From positions 1-5,054 of the forward strand of contig JAUWSZ010000272.1 of NCBI GenBank assembly GCA_030609865.1: DNA of 5,054 bases, given 5' to 3'. The position numbers were made by a program, and so were the translations under genes. Origin of the DNA: a bacterium (GTDB taxonomy: Bacteria; Desulfobacterota; DSWW01). This document shows, in pieces, positions 1 to 5,054 of this stretch (the first letter of the stretch is position 1; every line of letters begins with the position of its first letter). The notes under the pieces are model-generated. The model did not search any database and was not told the DNA's origin. It saw only the letters and a program-made list of their open reading frames with translations.

Positions 1-37
1 ATCAGCAAACCAAACCGCAATCCGTTCACCCGATTCT

Positions 38-214
38 TCAAGAGGTTCCTATCGCCTGGTTTGGGCAGGTGTCGAGACAGGCCAAACATTCTGTGCACAG
101 ATCCTCGTCTATCGTGGCGATGAAGGAAGGACGGTTGTCCACGGCCCCTTCCGGGCAGATCAAGACACAGCAACCACAACCCGTGCACATCGTTTCGTTG
201 ACCTCTACGCTCAT
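38..214 (-). CDS. Small 2[4Fe-4S] ferredoxin
   Basis: A 58-residue cytoplasmic electron carrier made of almost nothing but two iron-sulfur motifs. Cysteines C10, C13, C16 and C20 (followed by P21) form the first CxxCxxCxxxCP motif. C40, C43, C46 and C50 (followed by P51) form the second. Each cluster takes three cysteines of one motif plus the last of the other, as is standard for bacterial clostridial-type ferredoxins of about 55-60 residues. I chose the ATG at 214 because GGAGG lies 6 nt upstream; the ATG at 241 would add nine residues (MPCPLWRGG) that are not ferredoxin-like. The gene follows the enoyl-CoA hydratase by 42 nt on the same strand, so the two are probably co-transcribed. Its electron partner is not in the window. 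A link to acyl-CoA oxidation or aromatic-ring reduction is inference from context only. Confidence 0.93.
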   Translation of the reverse strand: MSVEVNETMCTGCGCCVLICPEGAVDNRPSFIATIDEDLCTECLACLDTCPNQAIGTS

Positions 215-220
215 TCCTCC

Positions 221-225
221 CCTCC
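221..225 (-). promoter_or_regulatory. Ribosome binding site of the ferredoxin gene
   Basis: GGAGG on the minus strand, 6 nt before the ATG at 214. It is followed by a second purine run (GGAGGA) touching the start codon. This site decides in favour of the ATG at 214 over the in-frame ATG at 241. Confidence 0.7.
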
Positions 226-256
226 AAAGAGGACAGGGCATTGCTCCTGTTCTCTG

Positions 257-1048
257 TTACTTGCCTCGGAAGACGGGCTTACGCTTCTCGAGAAAGGCCA
301 TGATCCCCTCTGTGGCGTCTTCAGTCCCGCTCGTCCCTTCGACCGCGGCGAACTCCAGGGCAAGTCCATCTTTAAGAGAGAGATCACCCCCCTCGATCAC
401 CGCCTTGAGGATGCCTGCCACCGCAATCGGCGGCTTTTCGGCCAGCTCTCCGGCCAGTGCGTGCGCTCGGTCGAGCAACGCTTCAGGGCGGCAGACCTCG
501 TTCACCAGGCCGATGCGATACGCCTCCTCTGCGCTGATCAGCTTGGCTCGGAGGATTATGTCGAGGGCGTGAGCGCGACCGACGGTTCGGGTAAGTCGCT
601 GGGTGCCGCCCCAGGCCGGTACGATGCCCAGCTCGATCTCAGGAAGACCGATCCGCGCTCCCTCAGCCGCTATGCGGAAATGGCAGGCCAGGGCAAACTC
701 CAGGCCCCCGCCGACGCACGCACCACGGATTGCACAGACAACGGGCTTGGGCAGGTTCTCGATCTTGTCTGCAACGCGGAGCCGTTGGTCGATAAAACCC
801 TTCAGGCCCATTCTTTCAATTCCGGTACCGAACTCCTTGATGTTTGCGCCAACCGAGAAGGTCCGGTCCCCTGCACCGGTGAGAACGACTGCCCGCACGG
901 AATCGTCCGAGGCCAGCTCGGGGAAAAGTTCCTCGAGTCGATCGATCGTGGCCATCCCGAGAGGATTGTGGGGAGGGTTGTTCAGGGTGATGGTGGCAAC
1001 GAAGCCTGCCTTCTCGACGAGTACAGGTTCATCCGGAGACTTGTTCAT
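257..1048 (-). CDS. Enoyl-CoA hydratase/isomerase (crotonase) family protein
   Basis: A 263-residue crotonase-fold enzyme, the usual length of the family, expected to add water to trans-2-enoyl-CoA to give 3-hydroxyacyl-CoA. Both catalytic glutamates of classical hydratases are visible: E117 in GGGLE and E137 in LPEIELG. Their 20-residue spacing matches Glu144/Glu164 of rat mitochondrial hydratase. Oxyanion-hole backbone donors map to A69 (SVGANIKEF) and G114 (VGGGLE). The usual D of AGADIKE is N70, which is not a catalytic position. WGGTQRL (146-152) and the C-terminal KRKPVFRGK tail are also typical. I chose the ATG at 1048, where AGGTAGGGG lies about 7 nt upstream; the frame stays open back to 1213 but those 55 residues do not look like this family. 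A sigma-70-like promoter lies about 110 nt upstream and the ferredoxin follows by 42 nt. Chain-length preference cannot be read from the sequence. Confidence 0.93.
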   Translation of the reverse strand: MNKSPDEPVLVEKAGFVATITLNNPPHNPLGMATIDRLEELFPELASDDSVRAVVLTGAGDRTFSVGANIKEFGTGIERMGLKGFIDQRLRVADKIENLPKPVVCAIRGACVGGGLEFALACHFRIAAEGARIGLPEIELGIVPAWGGTQRLTRTVGRAHALDIILRAKLISAEEAYRIGLVNEVCRPEALLDRAHALAGELAEKPPIAVAGILKAVIEGGDLSLKDGLALEFAAVEGTSGTEDATEGIMAFLEKRKPVFRGK

Positions 1049-1157
1049 AGCGATACCCCTACCTTTGTTGTCTTCGTGGTGTCTGACGTCTTGGGAAGCA
1101 CACCCCCACAGGGGATCTCGCACCTGTTTCTTGCTTGCAATCTGGGGGCGTTTGCAC

Positions 1158-1186
1158 AATATATTCATGTATCTCCGGTTGGTCAA
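1158..1186 (-). promoter_or_regulatory. Sigma-70-type promoter for the hydratase-ferredoxin pair
   Basis: On the minus strand TTGACC (1186-1181) and TATATT (1163-1158) are separated by exactly 17 bp. Each box matches the consensus TTGACA or TATAAT at five of six positions. Transcription would start near 1151, leaving a leader of about 100 nt before the hydratase ATG at 1048. The leader contains one short CCCC-TGT-GGGG hairpin and no recognised riboswitch. The site lies between the transposase unit and the hydratase, so it could keep the downstream genes expressed despite the insertion. Confidence 0.6.
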
Positions 1187-1250
1187 TCTCTCGAAGCCAC
1201 GCAGGACGGTCATGCCTGGCGGCAGCGCGTTCAGGGTGCAACAGGAAAGA

Positions 1251-1309
1251 GTTCATGGGGACAGGCGCCAGGTTCATGGGGACAGCAGGTTCATGAGGAC
1301 AGGCGCCAG
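1251..1309. repeat. Three tandem repeats at the left end of the transposase unit
   Basis: Three head-to-tail copies at 1251-1271, 1272-1288 and 1289-1309, each beginning GTTCATG and ending CAG. Copies 1 and 3 are 21 nt and differ at one position (GGGGAC versus GAGGAC). Copy 2 is 17 nt because it lacks the GCGC that forms the palindromic GGCGCC core. Copy 1 contains GGGGACAGGCGCC (1257-1269), which is found inverted at 2450-2462 on the other side of the transposase gene. REP-associated tyrosine transposases are known to be flanked by short palindromic repeats that they recognise, so these are probably recognition or end sequences of the element. Confidence 0.8.
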
Positions 1310-1504
1310 GGAGAGTGATGTATTTACGCCTCATGATTGGTGGATGTGACCCTCCCTGGCAATCGGGACATGGAGGAGGGTTCGGAAAGAAAGTGGAATA
1401 TAGCTGCCTGTGTGCGAGGCTTCGCCTTGTGCAGGAATCGACCGAAGTGGGTCACGGATCGCTCGGAGTCAGGGAGTGAGTCCGCTCGCCCCATGACAGG
1501 GGGA
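1310..1504. other. Non-coding stretch between transposase stop and tandem repeats
   Basis: No credible gene is seen here. It is probably the 3' flank of the transposase inside the mobile unit. It holds a 9-bp inverted repeat, GCCAGGGAG (1305-1313) and CTCCCTGGC (1352-1360), whose first arm overlaps the last tandem repeat. It also holds a 10-bp imperfect hairpin with a TTC loop (1411-1433, three G-T pairs when read as plus strand). A short CCCC/GGGG hairpin (1489-1502) sits just past the transposase stop. None is followed by a T-run in the transcribed direction, so I do not call a terminator. Confidence 0.5.
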
Positions 1505-2389
1505 TCATGTGCTGCGTGGGAATCGCTTCATGGCATAGATGCCTGGAAGACCGTCGATGGCCGTGGCCTCCCTGTGCCGTCCCTGTGGATCTGGGTGCCT
1601 GAACCGCTGATAACATTTGTTCACAAAGGACTTTGTACCGATAACCGCACTGTCGCTGAAATAGCGGGTGCGGTACCGGAACCGGTCAAGAGACGACAAA
1701 TCACGGGCCGTTGATCCAGGGAGATCGATACCTCCCTTTTCATGGACAAAGGCCCGATAGAGGGTCAGCCGTTCTGCCGGAGAACTCACACCGGATTCCT
1801 CAAGGCCAAAGTCCATGGAAAGCCATCCACCCCGGTTGTTCGCCTGAACATGAAAGCCCAAGGAGCACCAACGGTATGCCTCGGGTTCGCTCACCAAACC
1901 GGCCCTCACGGGGTTGAGTTCCACATATGCCAGGCAATTGATCAAGGTCTGTCCGTCCTGGACGATCACACTCTTGAACCGGTCACCCCAGAAGTACCCC
2001 CTTCGGCCGTGTAAGCGGTTGTAGTAGCGAGAAAATGACTGTTTGATCTCCTTGAGGAATTCAGAGAGACTGGCCCACTTCTGCCGGAAGAAGGGTATCT
2101 GCCCGGGCAACAGTTTCGAGGCACTGCCGTAGTATCGTTGGTGATGGGCAACGATCTCCTGGTCCTCGAACCGATCTCCGGGGCTCATGCGGACTACCAG
2201 GTGAAAATGAGTTCCCATGATGCAATAGCCGAGCACCTCAGCGAAGTAGATGGAACTCAGATGTTGGATCAAGCCAACCAGGTAGTCCTTTTCCTGTTCC
2301 TCCAGGACAAACCCGTCCAGGGCGGTCCTTGACATAACGTGGTAGACGGCAGGCTCTTCTTGCAGGAGCATCCTCGCAGCGCGTGGCAT
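1505..2389 (-). CDS. REP-associated tyrosine transposase (IS200-like Y1/HUH family)
   Basis: A 294-residue single-strand DNA transposase-like protein. The HUH motif is H61-F62-H63 in IMGTHFHLVV and should bind the divalent metal. The best candidate for the nucleophilic tyrosine is Y155 in YVELNPVRAGLV (155-166); the matching motif of E. coli TnpA-REP, YIYINPVKHG, carries its active-site tyrosine at the same place. RGYFWGDRFKS (130-140) is another family hallmark. The Y1 domain spans roughly residues 10-165. A C-terminal extension with RYFSDSAVIGTKSFV (about 242-256) is typical of the longer RAYT proteins and absent from short IS200/IS605 TnpA. The ATG at 2389 has AAAGGA about 5 nt upstream. 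The frame is intact with all key residues, so it may be active. Inverted GGGGACAGGCGCC repeats flank it and it separates the two parts of the acyl-CoA gene cluster. Which RAYT group it belongs to cannot be told here. Confidence 0.88.
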   Translation of the reverse strand: MPRAARMLLQEEPAVYHVMSRTALDGFVLEEQEKDYLVGLIQHLSSIYFAEVLGYCIMGTHFHLVVRMSPGDRFEDQEIVAHHQRYYGSASKLLPGQIPFFRQKWASLSEFLKEIKQSFSRYYNRLHGRRGYFWGDRFKSVIVQDGQTLINCLAYVELNPVRAGLVSEPEAYRWCSLGFHVQANNRGGWLSMDFGLEESGVSSPAERLTLYRAFVHEKGGIDLPGSTARDLSSLDRFRYRTRYFSDSAVIGTKSFVNKCYQRFRHPDPQGRHREATAIDGLPGIYAMKRFPRST

Positions 2390-2449
2390 GGGTATCCTTT
2401 CTTGTTTGTTGGATTGACACCGTCACCTACGCAGCAAGAACCAGGCCAA

Positions 2450-2462
2450 GGCGCCTGTCCCC
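2450..2462. repeat. Right-end inverted repeat of the RAYT unit
   Basis: GGCGCCTGTCCCC, the exact 13-of-13 reverse complement of GGGGACAGGCGCC at 1257-1269 in the left tandem array. It lies 61 bp upstream of the transposase start codon and directly abuts the M28-like remnant that occupies 2463-2773. Confidence 0.75.
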
Positions 2463-2773
2463 CTTTGTCCGCCTTCACAGCCGAAGGAGACGAGCCAAAC
2501 CGTGGTTTTCTTGGGATGGGCTTCGGGACGGGAGGGAAAGATGCTCGGCAAGGAAAAGGCAGTTGGCCACGCCGGACAGGTTGTTGTTCGCACCGAGCAC
2601 CGGGTCGTCCGATAGGACTCGCAGAAACGTGTAGAGCTGTGAAGGAACAGTAGCTACAAGGAGTTACAAGAGATGTACTCGGCGTCACTGCATGGGGGGC
2701 GGGGCCCGATTCGATCGCAGATCCGCTGAATGTAGTCCCGCATCCTCCTGGTGATTTCCGCCTTCGATTCCAT
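2463..2773 (-). pseudogene. Decayed M28-family metallopeptidase, 5' part
   Basis: Three stretches read as one broken gene. From an ATG at 2773, 39 codons end at TAG (2656-2654) and include ICDRIGPRPPCSDAE, like the N-terminus of M28 aminopeptidases (xIGPRxxGSxAE). In a second frame, about 2606-2540 encodes DDPVLGANNNLSGVANCLF and continues LAEHL, resembling the zinc-binding GANDNxSGVA segment but with N in place of the metal-ligand D. In a third frame, about 2531-2463 encodes HPKKTTVWLVSFGCEGGQRG, resembling the VxxVSFGCEExGxRGS segment around the catalytic glutamate, with one E apparently missing. A large internal deletion after the first piece and at least one single-base shift explain the layout. 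The homology breaks off at the RAYT repeat at 2462. The start lies 24 nt after the SCP2 gene, so this was probably the next operon member. Family assignment is by recognised motifs only; no search was run. Confidence 0.62.
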
Positions 2774-2797
2774 GGGCCTGAAACATCCGGGTTTCGA

Positions 2798-3127
2798 TCA
2801 GATCAGCCCCAGTTGCTGCAGCTTCATGCCGAGATTCATGTCGCCCTTGAATTTGAGCTTCCCGGACATGAAGGCCTTCTGGCCGGAGAGTTTTCCATTC
2901 ACCATGGCTACATAGTCCTTGTCCTTCATGATCAGGGTCATGTCCGGGTTGTCCACGGTCCCATCCGTGATTTCGAGTTTCTGATCCTTGATCGTGATAA
3001 CCCATTCTCCACCGTTGTCTCCAGAGATCTTGAACAGCACCACGGCCGACAAATCGGCTGCCTTTTCCGGATCGAACTTCTCCGGCAGAACCTTGTCCAT
3101 AAATTCCTTTGGGGTGCTGACTTCCAT
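2798..3127 (-). CDS. SCP2 sterol-binding-domain protein (stand-alone lipid carrier)
   Basis: A 109-residue protein consisting of a single SCP2 domain, a cytoplasmic fold that holds fatty acids, acyl-CoAs or sterols in a hydrophobic tunnel. The C-terminal part GKLSGQKAFMSGKLKFKGDM (78-97), followed by MKLQQLGLI, is the clearest family signature. NPDMTLIMKDKDY (60-72) is the usual strand-turn before it. There is no signal peptide or membrane segment. The ATG at 3127 has AAGGAG 7 nt upstream; the longer open frame to 3442 overlaps the dehydrogenase and is rejected. It starts 20 nt after the dehydrogenase stop, so it is part of the same transcript. A role in presenting or buffering hydrophobic acyl-CoA substrate for the neighbouring enzymes is likely but inferred. 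The ligand is unknown. Confidence 0.9.
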   Translation of the reverse strand: MEVSTPKEFMDKVLPEKFDPEKAADLSAVVLFKISGDNGGEWVITIKDQKLEITDGTVDNPDMTLIMKDKDYVAMVNGKLSGQKAFMSGKLKFKGDMNLGMKLQQLGLI

Positions 3128-3147
3128 GTTCCTTCTCCTTTCGTGAA

Positions 3148-4317
3148 TTAGAGTCCCAGCGTCTTGGCGATCAGGTATCTTTGAATCTCCGATGTGCCGC
3201 CCCCGATCCGCAACAACCGGGCGAGCCGGTAGAGGCGTTGCACCGGAAGTTCGGTCATGTAGCCCATCCCCCCGTGTACCTGAAGGATTCGGTCCGCAAC
3301 CCGGTCGCACATCTCCGAAGCAAAGAGCTTGGCCATCGAGACCTCTTTGAGGGCCATGTCGCCCTGGTCGATCAGCCATGCCGTGTGATAGGTCATCCAG
3401 CGGGCGGCGTCGATCTCGGTGGCCGAATCGGCGAGCATCCACTGGATCGCCTGGAACTTGCCGATGGCCTGCTTGAACTGGACACGGATCTTGGCGTACT
3501 CGACGCCGAGGTTCAGCAGGTACTCGGCCATGCCGATGGCATTCGAGGCCACGATCAGGCGTTCCGCGCTCAGCCAGGTGGCTGCTGACAAAAACCCGAA
3601 CCCTTCCTTCCCGATCATGTTCTCTGCCGGAACGCGGCAGTCCTCGAAGAAGAACTCGGACTGGAAGTCGTCGTCTGCCATCGAACGCTGCAGGCTGCGG
3701 GTGAAGCCGGGTGTGTCGGCGTCGACGAAGAAGGCCGAGATCCCGCCGTTCATGCCCAATTCGCGGTTGTTGGCCGCAAAGACCTGTGCGAAATCGCAGT
3801 AAGGACCGTTGCTGATGAAGTGCTTCGACCCGTTCAGCACGTAATGGTCGCCGTCACGCACGGCCGTAGTCTCGATCGCCGCCACGTCGGATCCTGCATT
3901 CGGCTCTGTCAGGGCGAAGCAGGTGGTCTTCTCACCCTTCATCAGGGGTTCCAGGTACTTCTTTCTCTGAAAATCCGTGCACTCCCTCAGCATGCCGGTG
4001 GGCCCCATCGGTGGATCGCCAAGGATGAAGATCCCCAGGATGACGGTCCCTGACTTGGCGATCTGTTCCCGGATGGCGCTCAGGCCAACATGGTGGAGTC
4101 CACCCCCACCGAGGTCTTCCGGCATGTGCAGGGTGTAGTATCCGAGATCCACGGATTTCTGGCGGATTTGGGCCCCGAGTTCGTGGAGTTCCTTGGAGAA
4201 TTTACCTTCTCCGCAGATCTCCGGATTGTCCCTCTCCATGGGAAGAACTTCCCGGTCGAGGAATTTCTTGATGGCGTCCTGTAGCTGGCGGACCTCTTCG
4301 GGCAGCGTGAAATCCAT
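3148..4317 (-). CDS. Acyl-CoA dehydrogenase, IVD/LCAD-type catalytic base
   Basis: A 389-residue FAD enzyme that oxidises acyl-CoA to trans-2-enoyl-CoA and normally passes electrons to ETF. The family length is standard. Signatures are ALTEPNAGSD (135-144), KHFISNG (165-171), the FAD-contact stretch R278-x-x-F281-x3-I285-x2-F288-Q289, and QVHGGMGYMTE (346-356). At the position of the classical catalytic glutamate (MCAD Glu376, in YEGT) the protein has G373 in IGGGTSEIQR. The alternative base used by isovaleryl-CoA and long-chain dehydrogenases is present as E252 in LSAERLIVAS, so the enzyme should still be active. The start at 4317 is one base past the thiolase stop. Its GAGAGG ribosome site lies in the last thiolase codons, implying translational coupling. 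Upstream in-frame residues to 4473 overlap the thiolase and are not native. No ETF genes are visible. The substrate may be branched, long-chain or cyclic; the sequence does not settle it. Confidence 0.95.
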   Translation of the reverse strand: MDFTLPEEVRQLQDAIKKFLDREVLPMERDNPEICGEGKFSKELHELGAQIRQKSVDLGYYTLHMPEDLGGGGLHHVGLSAIREQIAKSGTVILGIFILGDPPMGPTGMLRECTDFQRKKYLEPLMKGEKTTCFALTEPNAGSDVAAIETTAVRDGDHYVLNGSKHFISNGPYCDFAQVFAANNRELGMNGGISAFFVDADTPGFTRSLQRSMADDDFQSEFFFEDCRVPAENMIGKEGFGFLSAATWLSAERLIVASNAIGMAEYLLNLGVEYAKIRVQFKQAIGKFQAIQWMLADSATEIDAARWMTYHTAWLIDQGDMALKEVSMAKLFASEMCDRVADRILQVHGGMGYMTELPVQRLYRLARLLRIGGGTSEIQRYLIAKTLGL

Positions 4318-4318
4318 A

Positions 4319-5054
4319 TCAGTAGTCCTCTCTCTCCAGAATGGTTGCGCCTCCCTGTCCGTATCCCCCACAGATCGTGGCAAGGCCCCAGCGGAGCCCC
4401 CTTCTTTCCATCTCGAAGGCAAGGTGGCCGACCAGGCGAGCCCCGGAAGCCCCGACAGGATGCCCGAGGGCACAGGCCCCGCCGTTCACGTTGATGTGGT
4501 CGTTGGACTTGACCCCGAATTCCTTCATCCACACGAGGGGCACCACGGCAAAGGCCTCGTTGATCTCGATCAAGTCGATCTGATCCACCGTGAGGTTGGC
4601 CCTTTTCAAGGCCTTCCGTGTGGCCGGAACGACCGAGTAGCCCATGATCGTTGGGTCACACCCGGCCACAGCCATGGCGCGGATTGTTGCCACGGGCCTC
4701 CTGCCCATCTCTCTTGCCTTGTCCTTGGACATGATCAGGCAGGCCGCTGCGCCGTCCGCGGTGCCTGAGGATGTGGCCGCATTGATCCGGCCTTCCCCGG
4801 GCATGAAGGGTGTGGGCAGGGAGGCGATCTTCTCGTACGTGCTGTTCGCACGGGGCCCCACATCGTCTTCAACCGTCACCGGGGTGCCGTCCGGCGCGAG
4901 GCCCTGGCAGGGAACGATCTCCCTCTTGAACCGTCCCGCCTGCTGCGCAGCCACGGCCCGCTGGTGGCTCATCAGGCCCCACCGGTCCATGTCTTCCCGG
5001 GGGATGTCAAAGTCCTTTGCCAACTTCTCGGCCGTAATCCCCCCTACCAGCTCC
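4319..5054 (-). CDS. Thiolase (acetyl-CoA acetyltransferase/3-ketoacyl-CoA thiolase), 5' end missing
   Basis: The C-terminal 244 residues of a thiolase; the frame stays open to the window edge, so about 150 N-terminal residues, including the nucleophilic cysteine, lie outside. It cleaves 3-ketoacyl-CoA with CoA, or condenses two acetyl-CoA. Visible motifs are AEKLAKDF...SHQRA near the cut end (the usual AExLAxxxxISRxxxDxxAxxSHxxA region), NEAFA (4547-4561), GGACALGHPVGASGAR with the catalytic His at 4460-4462, and CGGYGQGGA with the acid/base Cys at 4370-4372. The required C-terminal catalytic residues are therefore intact. The TTG at 5023 is an internal leucine, not a start. The stop codon is one base from the dehydrogenase start. 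Acetoacetyl-CoA versus longer-chain specificity cannot be told from this half. Confidence 0.95.
   Translation of the reverse strand, partial: ELVGGITAEKLAKDFDIPREDMDRWGLMSHQRAVAAQQAGRFKREIVPCQGLAPDGTPVTVEDDVGPRANSTYEKIASLPTPFMPGEGRINAATSSGTADGAAACLIMSKDKAREMGRRPVATIRAMAVAGCDPTIMGYSVVPATRKALKRANLTVDQIDLIEINEAFAVVPLVWMKEFGVKSNDHINVNGGACALGHPVGASGARLVGHLAFEMERRGLRWGLATICGGYGQGGATILEREDY

Larger units (their letters stand above)
1251..2462. mobile_element. RAYT-type unit: transposase gene between inverted GGGGACAGGCGCC ends
   Basis: A unit of about 1.2 kb defined by the 13-bp sequence GGGGACAGGCGCC at 1257-1269 and its exact reverse complement at 2450-2462, enclosing one Y1/HUH transposase gene. 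The left end is expanded into three tandem copies and the right end has one. No target-site duplication is visible (the outer flanks GTTCAT and CTTTGT do not match), which fits HUH single-strand chemistry rather than DDE transposition. The right end falls inside a peptidase-like reading frame, which supports insertion there. The exact left boundary is uncertain because any of the three repeats could be the end. No tnpB-like accessory gene is present. Confidence 0.6.

Noticed and set aside
1049..1213. Upstream extension of the hydratase to an ATG at 1213
   Set aside because: The 55 extra residues do not resemble crotonase N-termini, the promoter lies inside them, and a ribosome site precedes the ATG at 1048.
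1059..1250. 3' part of the M28 gene on the far side of the RAYT unit
   Set aside because: HDRPAWLREIDQPEI on the minus strand vaguely recalls the HTxxDxPExID end of M28 enzymes, but the match is too weak and no other M28 motif is nearby.
1251..1309. CRISPR array
   Set aside because: The three copies are directly adjacent with no spacers, and no cas gene is present.
461..1349. Long plus-strand open frames opposite the hydratase
   Set aside because: Composition is arginine/serine/proline rich with no recognisable motif. They are antisense shadows of a well-supported gene.
1489..1502. Rho-independent terminator after the transposase (CCCC-loop-GGGG)
   Set aside because: The stem is only four pairs and no T-run follows in the transcribed direction.
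2339..2653. Plus-strand frames between the transposase and SCP2
   Set aside because: No motif and no ribosome site; the minus strand explains the segment better as the peptidase remnant.
3128..3442. Longer SCP2 start at 3442 overlapping the dehydrogenase
   Set aside because: It would overlap the dehydrogenase 3' end in another frame. The SCP2 domain and a strong ribosome site start at 3127.
4318..4473. Longer dehydrogenase start at 4473
   Set aside because: It overlaps the thiolase end. The conserved MDFTLPEE start and coupled ribosome site support 4317.

Overview
All genes in this window lie on the minus strand. The gene content is anaerobic-style acyl-CoA metabolism: a thiolase, an acyl-CoA dehydrogenase, an SCP2-type lipid carrier, an enoyl-CoA hydratase and a small 2[4Fe-4S] ferredoxin. 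Together with the fairly GC-rich sequence and an IS200-like (REP-associated) tyrosine transposase, this suggests a fatty-acid- or aromatic-degrading anaerobe of the Desulfobacterota/Deltaproteobacteria type. That taxonomic guess is an inference from gene content, not from a marker gene.

Layout, read in the direction of transcription (right to left). 5054-4319 is a thiolase cut by the window edge. One base later comes an acyl-CoA dehydrogenase (4317-3148), then after 20 nt an SCP2-domain protein (3127-2798). After a further 24 nt comes the start of a fourth operon gene, which is a wreck (2773 to about 2463). Three short stretches in different frames look like the N-terminus, the metal-binding GANDN region and the SFGCEE region of an M28-family metallopeptidase. 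The wreck ends exactly where a 13-bp repeat, GGCGCCTGTCCCC, begins. The next 1.2 kb (2462-1251) is a mobile unit. It holds an intact HUH/Y1 tyrosine transposase (2389-1505) and ends on the left in three tandem repeats that carry the same 13-mer in inverted orientation.

Beyond the mobile unit, a near-consensus sigma-70 promoter (-35 at 1186-1181, -10 at 1163-1158, 17-bp spacer) faces the last two genes. These are an enoyl-CoA hydratase (1048-257) and the ferredoxin (214-38), 42 nt apart. The simplest reading is an acyl-CoA catabolic operon interrupted by a RAYT-type element that sits in a decayed peptidase gene, with the downstream hydratase-ferredoxin pair driven at least partly by its own promoter.

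Thiolase, dehydrogenase and hydratase supply three of the four beta-oxidation steps. No 3-hydroxyacyl-CoA dehydrogenase is seen here. SCP2 may carry lipid or acyl-CoA substrate, and the ferredoxin could carry electrons. I found no RNA gene, CRISPR array or defence system. The most notable points are the previously hidden M28 pseudogene, its junction with the RAYT element, and a dehydrogenase whose catalytic glutamate appears to have moved to the isovaleryl-CoA/long-chain type position.
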